From Mycobacterium sp. (lineage in GTDB: Bacteria > Actinomycetota > Actinomycetes > Mycobacteriales > Mycobacteriaceae), in assembly GCA_003987775.1 (NCBI GenBank), contig RXJD01000002.1, positions 1 to 64,000 on the forward strand: a stretch of DNA of 64,000 nucleotides. Direction: 5' to 3'. Under the pieces are notes generated by a model, which worked only from the letters and a program-made list of their open reading frames with translations, ran no database searches and was not told the origin of the DNA. The translations under genes were made by a program, and so were the position numbers. Shown in pieces: positions 1 through 7,511 of the stretch (position 1 is the first letter of the stretch; every line of letters starts with the position of its first letter).

Positions 1-6
1 CGCGCC

Positions 7-594
7 GTGGGCTTCCCAGACAATTGTTCCTTCGGCATACCTGCATCCTCGTTTCCAAGGTCAGGAGCCTCCGGGATTTCCAGGGCGATTCATCCCCCCT
101 GGCCACCGTCGATCAGCGGCGGTGAAGGCGTATCTCGCAAAGCAGCAGCCGCCCAAGCTTTGAAACCGCTAACGCCCGGTTACGGCGAAACCCCGCTTCC
201 GCGCGGCGAACTCAGCGCATTGCTACCCGAGATCATTGACATTCTGGACGAGCCGATCACCCGCGCCGATGTCTACGACCTCGAACAGGGGCTTCAAGAT
301 CAGGTGTTCGATGCGTTGATGCCGTCGGCGCTCAACGGGCTTTTCCTGCGCGGCCAACGAGACGGCGATTTCTGGCCCGACCTGACCTCGACCTGGCTGA
401 CCGTAGCCTTCTACAACCTGATCACCGCAGCCGCCTCGTCCATCCGGACCGGACAAGCAGCGCCACGCGATTTCACCACAATGGTCACCGAATCTCCTGC
501 AGGACGGGGTTTGCAGGTAGGCAGGACCGACATCATGGGCACAAGCCTCAGACGTCGTTCCCGGGTGAGACCCTTCCCGTGTGTCGTCAGGTGA
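7..594 (+). pseudogene. Unrecognised open frame with a possible Fic-like segment
   Basis: This open frame of 195 codons has no convincing start and no full-length match that I recognise. Residues about 66-105 (LPRGELSALLPEIIDILDEP, then a VYDLEQ motif) resemble the N-terminal helices of actinobacterial Fic-domain proteins. The Fic catalytic motif HPFxxGNG is absent, and the sequence after that segment looks unrelated. It adjoins a decayed transposase, so I read it as a fragment. Coding status is doubtful. Confidence 0.25.
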
Positions 595-779
595 GACCCG
601 ACGCTCATAGTGGTCGGGCTGGTCACGTCCAGAGACGTGATGTAAGGCGCCGTCGTGTGATTTCTCATTGTCCTACTTAGGCGGCTGGTGCTGCAGGTCC
701 GCCCTGCTGTCCGGTGTTGCGGTGGTGGTGAAACGGAACTTGCTGAGGACGTCAAGGCCGAGGGGCGGCGGGATCCGGC

Positions 780-1131
780 TCACTGGTCGTGTTGTTCGGC
801 CAGGACGGCGCAGACAAGGCGGATCCAAGCATCGCGCTTGGGGAAGATGCCGACGACATCGGTGCGTCGGCGGATTCCTTCACCAAGCCGCTCTCGGGAT
901 TGTTGGACCTATCTGGCGCCAGATCCGCGCGGGAAACACGGTGAATGCCAGCAGGTCAGGGCGAGCAGCTTCGAGCTGGTCGGTGACCTTGGGCAGCGTG
1001 TGGCCAAGGCCTCGATGATCCGGTCATATTGCGCCCCAACGGATTCACGTCGGACTGGTCGAAAACCGAGCGCAGCAGCGCCTTAACCCATAGCCATGAA
1101 CTCCTAGGGGTGATGGCCATCAAGTTGGTGG
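780..1131 (-). mobile_element. IS256-family (IS1081-like) transposase remnant
   Basis: Read on the minus strand, this piece matches the C-terminal part of an IS1081/IS256-type transposase, but only across several frames. Recognisable stretches are ATNLMAITPRSSWLWVKALL, then (shifted) LPKVTDQLEAARPDLLAF with ARIWRQI, then (shifted again) [13 protein letters not shown] and [14 protein letters not shown] before a stop. The N-terminal catalytic part is missing and at least two frameshifts are needed, so it cannot be active. It shows that the region after dnaB has received mobile DNA. Confidence 0.75.
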
Positions 1132-1509
1132 CGTCGATGGACCTCCCCTGACATCCATGCGCCACGCCGCCGAGAGACCAGCCGCAATGTTGCTTACGCT
1201 TGACGACAACGCCAATACCGTTGACGTACAACGCATTTCTTCCTACTGGATGAGAACCCACAACGCCCGACCGCTGGTGTACGCCAACCCCTGGACCCGC
1301 CGCGCCGACGCATCGCGCGCTTGGATCAGAACTAACTGACATCGAATGAGATCTTTAGACATTCAGATGACATCGGAACAGAGACGATGACACATTTTTT
1401 GAGAACCGGTTGGTCGGCGTTGTCTCACCGCCGCTTCAAATTTGAAATCCTCTGGACGTCGCCCGTGAGATTTTGAACCGCGGCGCGAGACCCTACAACG
1501 GGGCGGCTC
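1132..1509. other. Gene-free stretch between the transposase remnant and dnaB
   Basis: About 380 bp with no credible coding sequence. Short open frames on both strands lack ribosome binding sites and similarity. It is somewhat AT-richer around 1340-1470 than its surroundings. I could not find terminal inverted repeats that would define the edge of the decayed insertion sequence. Confidence 0.5.
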
Positions 1510-2889
1510 TCACCGCGCCATGTTGGCGAACCGCGACAAGTGCAGCTGATGAGCGACGGTCACCGTCTTGGTGGGGCCGTTACGGTGTTTGGCCAGAATG
1601 AAGTCTGCTTCTCCCCCGCGCGGATCGTCGCGCTCGAACGCGTCGGGGCGATTCAGCAGAATCACCATGTCCGCGTCCTGCTCCAGTGAGCCCGACTCGC
1701 GAAGGTCCGAAAGCATCGGCTTTTTGTCCGTGCGCTGCTCCGGGCCACGGTTAAGCTGACTGATCGCGACCACCGGGACCTCGAGCTCCTTCGCCAAAAG
1801 CTTCAGGTGCCTTGAGAATTCGGACACTTCGATCTGCCGCGACTCAACCTTCTTGCCCGACGTCATCAGCTGGAGATAGTCGACGACAACCAGCTTCAGA
1901 TTGGCCTTCTGCCGCAGCCGGCGCGCCTTCGCACGGATCTCCATCATGGTCAGGTTGGGTGAATCGTCGATATACAGTGGCGCCTCGCTGATTTCACTCA
2001 TCCGGCGCGCCAGGCGGGTCCAGTCGTCATCGGTCATGCGGCCCGAACGCATGTCGGCCAGTTTGATCTTCGCCTCCGCCGACAGCAGCCGCATCACGAT
2101 CTCGGTCTTGCTCATTTCCAGGGAAAAGATGACGCTGGCCATCCGGTGCTTGATCGAGCATGAGCGCATGAAATCCAGGCCCAGGGTCGACTTCCCCACA
2201 CCCGGGCGAGCCGCCACGATGATCATCTGGCCGGCGTGCAGCCCGTTGGTCACCTCGTCGAGTTCGGTGAAGCCGGTCGGCACACCGCGTGAGATGCCGC
2301 CGTTGGAGGCGATGGCGTCGATCTCGTCCATCGTCGGCTGCAACAGGTCTTCCAATGGCACGAAGTCTTCCGAGGTGCGTCGCTCCGCTACCTCGTAGAT
2401 CTCGGCCTGGGCGCGATCGACGATCTCGGCGACATCGGCGCCGTCGGCACCGGCGTAGCCGTACTGCACCACCCGGGTTCCGGCCTCGACAAGACGCCGC
2501 AGCAGCGCCTTCTCGGCGACGATGCCCGCGTAGTAGCCGGCGTTGGCCGCCGTGGGCACGGTGGAAATCAGGGTGTGCAGATACGGCGCGCCGCCGATGC
2601 GGCGCAGCAGGCCGCGCCGGTCCAATTCGGCGGCGACAGTGACGGCGTCGGCCGGTTCACCACGACCGTAGAGATCCAGGATGGCGTCGTAGACGTTCTG
2701 GTGGGCGGGTCGGTAGAAGTCGCTGGGCCGCACGCGCTCCAGGACGTCGGCGATGGCGTCCTTACTCAGCAGCATCCCGCCCAGCACCGACTGCTCTGCG
2801 GCGAGATCTTGAGGAGGCTGGCGACCGTAGTCCTCACTCGGCGGCGGGGTATCCATCCCCGGGTGAGGCATGTCATCGACGACCGCCAC
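1510..2889 (-). CDS. dnaB: Replicative DNA helicase DnaB
   Basis: Hexameric 5'-3' helicase that unwinds DNA at the replication fork and binds primase. The 459 residues hold the N-terminal DnaB domain (about 25-125) and the RecA-like ATPase. The Walker A motif RPGVGKST lies near residue 230, followed by the FSLEMS and VVVDYLQLM motifs and the DLRESGSLEQDAD segment. The chosen GTG start at 2889 follows a GGGAGGTGG ribosome binding site. The motor domain is uninterrupted, whereas M. tuberculosis dnaB carries an intein. A LexA-like box lies 26 bp upstream of the start. Confidence 0.97.
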   Translation of the reverse strand: MAVVDDMPHPGMDTPPPSEDYGRQPPQDLAAEQSVLGGMLLSKDAIADVLERVRPSDFYRPAHQNVYDAILDLYGRGEPADAVTVAAELDRRGLLRRIGGAPYLHTLISTVPTAANAGYYAGIVAEKALLRRLVEAGTRVVQYGYAGADGADVAEIVDRAQAEIYEVAERRTSEDFVPLEDLLQPTMDEIDAIASNGGISRGVPTGFTELDEVTNGLHAGQMIIVAARPGVGKSTLGLDFMRSCSIKHRMASVIFSLEMSKTEIVMRLLSAEAKIKLADMRSGRMTDDDWTRLARRMSEISEAPLYIDDSPNLTMMEIRAKARRLRQKANLKLVVVDYLQLMTSGKKVESRQIEVSEFSRHLKLLAKELEVPVVAISQLNRGPEQRTDKKPMLSDLRESGSLEQDADMVILLNRPDAFERDDPRGGEADFILAKHRNGPTKTVTVAHQLHLSRFANMAR

Positions 2890-2914
2890 GGACCACCTCC
2901 CTCCGACTCAAACA

Positions 2915-2930
2915 CCGAACATACATTCGA
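2915..2930. promoter_or_regulatory. LexA (SOS-box)-like operator upstream of dnaB
   Basis: CCGAACATACATTCGA matches the mycobacterial SOS box TCGAAC-N4-GTTCGA except at the first base of each half. It sits 26 bp before the dnaB GTG, where a repressor could block transcription. The inner 15 bases recur exactly at 63682-63696, upstream of the dprA-like gene. LexA binding is an inference. Confidence 0.5.
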
Positions 2931-3431
2931 TCGCTGATATTCAGAGCGTAAGTCAAGCCACCGACACCCGCCCCCCTGCTCGAGTGGGCCGGCTTCTCCG
3001 CCGGCCGCTGGCCCGCATCGTCGCCGCCCGTCGCACGAGTGGCCGGAGCCACATCGTCTAGCGCCGGGATGAAACGTAAACGTTGCTGGACGGGACTCCA
3101 ACAGCGCCTGTTCATAGAGCTGTGGATTGAGTGTGCATATCGTTGAACACCAATGTTGAACGGGGTGTGGAGTACCTGTGGATCATTACGTGGTTTTTGT
3201 CCATCACTGCTGCTGACCGCCATACAACGCGGTCAAATTCATGTGGACAAGAATCTCTCCGGCGTGTCGGCGCAGGTTATCGCGTCGGGCGTGTTGGTTT
3301 TCGCTGACGTTGTCGGGGAGTTAATGCGCGGTTACGGCGACCCCGGCCGGGCACCTTCGGAAAAGTTCGCCAGAATACCGCTCCGCGAAAGGCCGAATTC
3401 ACATGAAACTCTGGCAAATTCTGGGCAAGCC
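2931..3431. other. Long spacer between rplI and dnaB with DnaA-box-like motifs
   Basis: No convincing gene is present; the overlapping short frames do not look like proteins. Four 9-mers resemble DnaA boxes: TGTGGATTG at 3121, TGTGGATCA at 3177, TTGTCCATC at 3197 and TGTGGACAA at 3242. The last is the exact reverse complement of the mycobacterial consensus TTGTCCACA. M. tuberculosis has a small hypothetical gene (Rv0057) in this interval; I see no counterpart. Confidence 0.5.
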
Positions 3432-3465
3432 AAAACCCGGTGCAGCCGCGACGGCCACACCGGGT
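3432..3465 (-). terminator. Rho-independent-type terminator after rplI
   Basis: Read on the minus strand, an 8-bp stem ACCCGGTG/CACCGGGT encloses a GC-rich loop that can pair further, and is followed by four T residues. It lies 16 bp beyond the rplI stop and should end the rpsF-ssb-rpsR-rplI transcript. Confidence 0.7.
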
Positions 3466-3480
3466 GAGGGGTAGATCTGG

Positions 3481-3939
3481 TTAGCTCTGGCCGACGACCT
3501 CGAGGGCGACCTCGACGTCGATCTCCGGGTGCAGGTGCACCACCACCGGATGGGTACCGACAGCCTTGATGTGGGCCTTGGGCATCCGGACGATCCGCTT
3601 GTCCAGGTTCGGGCCGCCGGCCTTCTTGATCGCGGCCACCACGTCGCCGGCGGTGACCGAGCCGAACAGCTTGCCGCTGTCAGCGGCGGTCTTCACCGGC
3701 AGCGAGACCGAGCCGAGCGCCTGGATGGCGGTCTTGATCTCGTTAGCGTGCTCGCGGTCGCGGACTGTCTTGGTCTCGCGGGCGCGACGGATGTCGTCGG
3801 CCTGCCGCTGAGCACCGCGCGAGGCGACGATCGCCAAACCCCGGGGCAGCAGGAAGTTGCGGCCGTACCCGTCTTTGACTTCGACCGTGTCGCCGACGGA
3901 ACCGAGGTGGTCGACGTCAGCCGTGAGAATCAGCTTCAT
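3481..3939 (-). CDS. rplI: 50S ribosomal protein L9
   Basis: L9 binds 23S rRNA at the base of the L1 stalk and helps keep the reading frame. The 152-residue product has the L9 N-terminal domain ([20 protein letters not shown], then [15 protein letters not shown]), a connecting helix, and the C-terminal domain from about residue 85. Length is normal for the family. It is the last gene of the rpsF-ssb-rpsR-rplI operon and is followed by a terminator hairpin. Confidence 0.97.
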   Translation of the reverse strand: MKLILTADVDHLGSVGDTVEVKDGYGRNFLLPRGLAIVASRGAQRQADDIRRARETKTVRDREHANEIKTAIQALGSVSLPVKTAADSGKLFGSVTAGDVVAAIKKAGGPNLDKRIVRMPKAHIKAVGTHPVVVHLHPEIDVEVALEVVGQS

Positions 3940-3971
3940 CGTTTACGTGACTTTCGTTGGAGGCGCGGTGA

Positions 3972-4226
3972 TCAGCGCGTCGAGGAGGTGAAGGGCAGCA
4001 GCGCAACCTCGCGGGCGTTCTTCACCGCGACCGCGATGTCCCGCTGGTGTTGCACGCAGTTACCGGTAACCCGACGGGCCCGGATCTTGCCGCGCTCGCT
4101 GATGTACGTGCGCAGCAGGTTGGTGTCTTTGTAGTCGATGTTCTGGCCCTTTTTGGCGCAGAAGACGCATTTGCGCGCCTTGATCGGCTTTTCCGGAGCC
4201 GGGCGCCGCTTGGTGGACTTGGCCAT
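3972..4226 (-). CDS. rpsR: 30S ribosomal protein S18
   Basis: S18 partners S6 on the small-subunit platform. The product has 84 residues with a basic N-terminus and the S18 core ([20 protein letters not shown]). It keeps cysteines CVFC at 20-23 and one near residue 57, so it is the cysteine-containing, putatively zinc-binding form. Mycobacteria usually also carry a cysteine-free copy made under zinc limitation, so this one should be the zinc-replete form. It lies between ssb and rplI. Confidence 0.97.
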   Translation of the reverse strand: MAKSTKRRPAPEKPIKARKCVFCAKKGQNIDYKDTNLLRTYISERGKIRARRVTGNCVQHQRDIAVAVKNAREVALLPFTSSTR

Positions 4227-4269
4227 GGTGTCAATCTTTCCGTTCTTGTGCTGTGAAAGTTATTCGAGG

Positions 4270-4788
4270 TCAGAAGGGCGGTTCGTCGTCGCCGCCGCCG
4301 AAGGAACCCGAGGCCGGGGCGCTGCCCCACGGGTCCTCACCGGAGCCGCCGGACTGCGCCGGTGATGACTGCCGTGAACCGCCGCCGCCACCACCACCGC
4401 TGAAGCCCCCGCCGCCGCCGCTGCGGCTGGCCTTGTTGACCTTGGCGGTCGCGTACCGGAGCGAAGGCCCGATCTCGTCGACCTCAACCTCGACCACGGT
4501 GCGCTTCTCGCCTTCGCGGGTCTCGAAAGACCGCTGCTTGAGGCGACCGGTGACGATCACCCGGGCTCCGCGGGTCAGGCTTTCGGCCACGTTCTCGGCG
4601 GCCTCGCGCCAGATGTTGCAGCGCAGGAACAGCGCCTCGCCGTCTTTCCACTCCCCACTCTGGCGGTCGTAGATCCGCGGGGTGGATGCCACCGTGAAGT
4701 TGGCCACGGCCGCACCCGACGGTGTGAACCGCAGTTCGGGGTCAGCGGTCAGGTTTCCTACGACAGTGATTGTCGTGTCACCAGCCAT
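4270..4788 (-). CDS. ssb: Single-stranded DNA-binding protein
   Basis: Coats single-stranded DNA in replication and repair. The 172 residues comprise an OB-fold (about 1-115, starting [20 protein letters not shown]), a glycine- and serine-rich disordered linker, and the acidic tip GGGDDEPPF, the docking peptide for replication and repair partners. A GGAGGC ribosome binding site precedes the ATG. The placement between rpsF and rpsR is the usual bacterial arrangement. Confidence 0.97.
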   Translation of the reverse strand: MAGDTTITVVGNLTADPELRFTPSGAAVANFTVASTPRIYDRQSGEWKDGEALFLRCNIWREAAENVAESLTRGARVIVTGRLKQRSFETREGEKRTVVEVEVDEIGPSLRYATAKVNKASRSGGGGGFSGGGGGGGSRQSSPAQSGGSGEDPWGSAPASGSFGGGDDEPPF

Positions 4789-4857
4789 GAATGCCTCCTG
4801 GGTCCGCCTGGTGGATGGTTATGGAATTGAGCCTAGGCAACCGCTCCGACAGGGCTG

Positions 4858-5148
4858 TCAGTGCTTGTCGGTGCGCATCACCTTGGTGCGCAACACCGAC
4901 TCGTTCAGGCTCAGCTGGCGGTCGAGCTCGGAAACCGTCGCGGGGGCGGCCTTCAGGTCGATGACAACGTAGATGCCTTCAGCGTGCTTGGCGATTTCGT
5001 ACGCCAGCCGCCGCCGGCCCCAGATGTCGACCTTCTCGACCGATCCACCGTCTTTCCGGACGACGTTCAGAAACGTCTCCAGGGACGGGGCAACGGTGCG
5101 TTCGTCGAGCGTGGGGTCAAGGATGACCATGATTTCGTATGGACGCAT
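4858..5148 (-). CDS. rpsF: 30S ribosomal protein S6
   Basis: S6 pairs with S18 on the 30S platform. I start it at ATG 5148 ([19 protein letters not shown]), which follows GAGGTGATGAGG and gives 96 residues, the normal length. An upstream in-frame extension to 5184 would add 12 non-conserved residues. The fold signature [10 protein letters not shown] is present. It is the first gene of the operon, so the promoter should lie in 5149-5259. Confidence 0.96.
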   Translation of the reverse strand: MRPYEIMVILDPTLDERTVAPSLETFLNVVRKDGGSVEKVDIWGRRRLAYEIAKHAEGIYVVIDLKAAPATVSELDRQLSLNESVLRTKVMRTDKH

Positions 5149-5259
5149 AGGGACCTCATCACCTCCTCTGGTCTGTGCGGCCACGGAACCTCCGTGGCAG
5201 GAGGGTCGCCTGCGTCGGCAACCGCCCCAGGCTACCGGATGGCGGGGCGGACCCGAAAT

Positions 5260-5898
5260 TCACTTCCGCGACTGCGCGAACTCGAGCGCCCTGGCGCGCG
5301 TCGCCTCGTCAGCCCTGGCCCATGCGCCGGAGTCGAATGGCGGCTGCGGGTCGTACTCGATCAGCAGCTGGGCGGCTTGGGCGGCGACCCGGTCGAACAA
5401 CAGCTCGACGAGCCGCAACGCCATGTCGATCCCGCTGGACACTCCCGCCGCGGTGATGATGCGCTGCGGCAGATGCTCGACGACGCGTTCGGGCACGTAC
5501 CGCGCCCCCAACCGGTTCAGGTCGTCGGCGGCGCGCCAATGGGTCGTCGCCGTCAAGCCGTTCAGCAGACCGGCGCTGGCCAACAACAACGCGCCGGTGC
5601 ATACCGAAGTGGTGTACCTGGTACCCGGATGCACGGTGTGCAGCCAGCCGCGGATGGCTTCGTCGTTGACGAGTGCCCGCGTCCCGATGCCGCCGGGGAA
5701 CACCACCACATCGGGGGTGGCGACCTCGTCGAACGTGGCATCGCAGGCAACCCCCAGCATGCCGTTCTCGGTGCGGATCTCACCGCGCCGCTGGCCGACG
5801 AACACCACCTCGACCGACGGAATGCGTTGCAGCACTTCGTAAGGCCCGACGGCATCGAGTGCGGTGAAACGCGGAAACACCGGGATGGCGACCTGCAT
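5260..5898 (-). CDS. DJ-1/PfpI-family protein (isonitrile-hydratase-like)
   Basis: The 212-residue protein has the class I glutamine-amidotransferase-like fold of the DJ-1/PfpI superfamily. Visible landmarks are FPGGIGTRAL near residue 70 and the nucleophile elbow TSVCTGALLL near residue 100, where the cysteine would be catalytic. There is no AraC helix-turn-helix extension, so it is an enzyme-type member. Substrate is unknown. The ATG overlaps the stop of the upstream glycosyltransferase (TAATG), so the two are probably co-translated. It occupies the place of Rv0052 in M. tuberculosis. Confidence 0.85.
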   Translation of the reverse strand: MQVAIPVFPRFTALDAVGPYEVLQRIPSVEVVFVGQRRGEIRTENGMLGVACDATFDEVATPDVVVFPGGIGTRALVNDEAIRGWLHTVHPGTRYTTSVCTGALLLASAGLLNGLTATTHWRAADDLNRLGARYVPERVVEHLPQRIITAAGVSSGIDMALRLVELLFDRVAAQAAQLLIEYDPQPPFDSGAWARADEATRARALEFAQSRK

Positions 5899-7511
5899 TA
5901 CTGCCCGGCCAACTCAGGCACCGCACGCGCCTGCGGGCGCCGGGCCGGACGCAACCACGACGGCAGCCAGGCAGGCGGGTTGTCCGGTGCCAGGTCGTAG
6001 CAGCCGCCCGCGGGATCGTCGACCCGGCCCTGCCAGCGCACCAGATCCTCGGTTGGACGGTATATCTGCCGAATAACCAAGGCGCACAACCCCATTACCG
6101 CGATATCGCGCAACAGCACCGTCGTGGTGAACCATTGCAGCGGCAACGATCGGTTGGGGTTGCCGTACAGGTAATACATCCTGGGCACCCACACCAGCGC
6201 GTCAATCGTCATCCACGCCAACAGAACGCGGCGGTGCGGCACAGCCAGCACCGCCAACGGCACCAGCCACAGCGAGAACTGGGGGCTCCAGACCTTGTTG
6301 GTCAGCAGGAAGGCCGCGATCACCAGGAACGCCAGCTGCGCCAGCCGGGGCCGCTGTGGAGCGGTCAATGCGATGTACGCGATTGCCGCGCAGGACAATA
6401 CGAGCAGTGCGGCGACGACGCTGTTCAGTACGGTGGGCGGCTCCCAGAAGCCCAGTTTCGGATCGAATCCGCGCCAGCCGGTGAACGATTTCACCACGTT
6501 GAACAGCGAGTCCATGTCGTCTCCGCGACGGGTGTTGAGCCGGAAGAATTCCGACCACCCCCGCGGATAGAGCACCATGATGGGCAGATTGACTGCCAGC
6601 CAGGTCGCCGCGGTGATCAGCGTGGTGCGACCGGCATCGCGCAGCCGTCCCGACCGGATGCCCAGCACCAGCAACGGTCCCAGGAACAGCAGCGGATAGA
6701 GCTTCGCCGCGGCGCCCAGACCGATCAGCACGCCGGCCAGCGCGGGTTTGCGCCGGGCCCAGGCCCACAGGCCGCCCATCGCGAAAGCCGTTGCCAATGC
6801 ATCGAAATTGGTGAAAATCTGAAAGATCAGCAGTGGAGACGCGGCCACCAGGGCGCCATCCCAGATCCGGCGACCCGCCAGACCCGCCGTGGCCCAGACG
6901 GTGAACAGCCAGGCCAGCGCCAAGCCGAACGCGGCGAAATTGAAGAACATCACCACTTCGGCGACTACCGGAACGGGCAGGATCTTGCTCACCGCGGTGT
7001 ACGCCTTGGCGAAGCGCATCGCCGCGTACTGGTAGACCCCGGTCAGCACCGGATATTCCATGTAGCGGACCGCGATCTGGCCGTCGTAGCGAATCTGCGG
7101 CGTGCCGCTGCCGTCCGTCTCGATCCAACTCGACTTGTACGGAAACTTGCCCTGGCTCAACAACTCCGCGCCGTAGAGCGGCACCGTGTCGGAGTAGCAC
7201 AGTTCGTAGTAGGCCCGCTGGTTGTCCCAGTTGGCGACTCGCTGCTCGCCTGTCCCGGTGCCGGTGCTCTGCAGGCACGCCGCCTTGGTCGACCAGCCCA
7301 GCGCCAGAAACACCAGGGCGAGCAGGAACATCACCCGCACCGGAGTCATGATGCGGGTGCGGCCGATCAGCGCATGCCGCCCCACGGGTCCGCCGATTGC
7401 GTTGGCCAGCGCGGCACCCAGAACGTCATTGCGGCTGGGGCAGTCTCGGTTGTCAGCACTACGGCGGTCAGCGGCCAGTGGCCGTGGCGAGATGGTGGTG
7501 CGCTCGCTCAC
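5898..7511 (-). CDS. GT87/DUF2029-family membrane glycosyltransferase
   Basis: Predicted polyprenyl-phosphate-sugar-dependent GT-C glycosyltransferase of the GT87 (PimE-like) family, acting at the outer face of the plasma membrane. The 537 residues contain a first helix at about 57-75, then a periplasmic loop with the YYELCYSD region, and about nine more helices, plus the motif GLGAAAKLYPLLFLGPLL. It overlaps the ponA1 stop by 4 bp. It sits in the Rv0051 position between a penicillin-binding protein and the PfpI-like gene. The acceptor glycan is unknown. Confidence 0.85.
   Translation of the reverse strand: MSERTTISPRPLAADRRSADNRDCPSRNDVLGAALANAIGGPVGRHALIGRTRIMTPVRVMFLLALVFLALGWSTKAACLQSTGTGTGEQRVANWDNQRAYYELCYSDTVPLYGAELLSQGKFPYKSSWIETDGSGTPQIRYDGQIAVRYMEYPVLTGVYQYAAMRFAKAYTAVSKILPVPVVAEVVMFFNFAAFGLALAWLFTVWATAGLAGRRIWDGALVAASPLLIFQIFTNFDALATAFAMGGLWAWARRKPALAGVLIGLGAAAKLYPLLFLGPLLVLGIRSGRLRDAGRTTLITAATWLAVNLPIMVLYPRGWSEFFRLNTRRGDDMDSLFNVVKSFTGWRGFDPKLGFWEPPTVLNSVVAALLVLSCAAIAYIALTAPQRPRLAQLAFLVIAAFLLTNKVWSPQFSLWLVPLAVLAVPHRRVLLAWMTIDALVWVPRMYYLYGNPNRSLPLQWFTTTVLLRDIAVMGLCALVIRQIYRPTEDLVRWQGRVDDPAGGCYDLAPDNPPAWLPSWLRPARRPQARAVPELAGQ

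Noticed and set aside
1510..2889. DnaB intein
   Set aside because: The helicase motifs follow one another without the large insertion present in M. tuberculosis DnaB, and the length is that of an intein-free protein.
2873..3223. 116-codon minus-strand frame upstream of dnaB as a gene
   Set aside because: It overlaps the dnaB promoter and LexA-like box, lacks a ribosome binding site, and its product shows no protein-like pattern.
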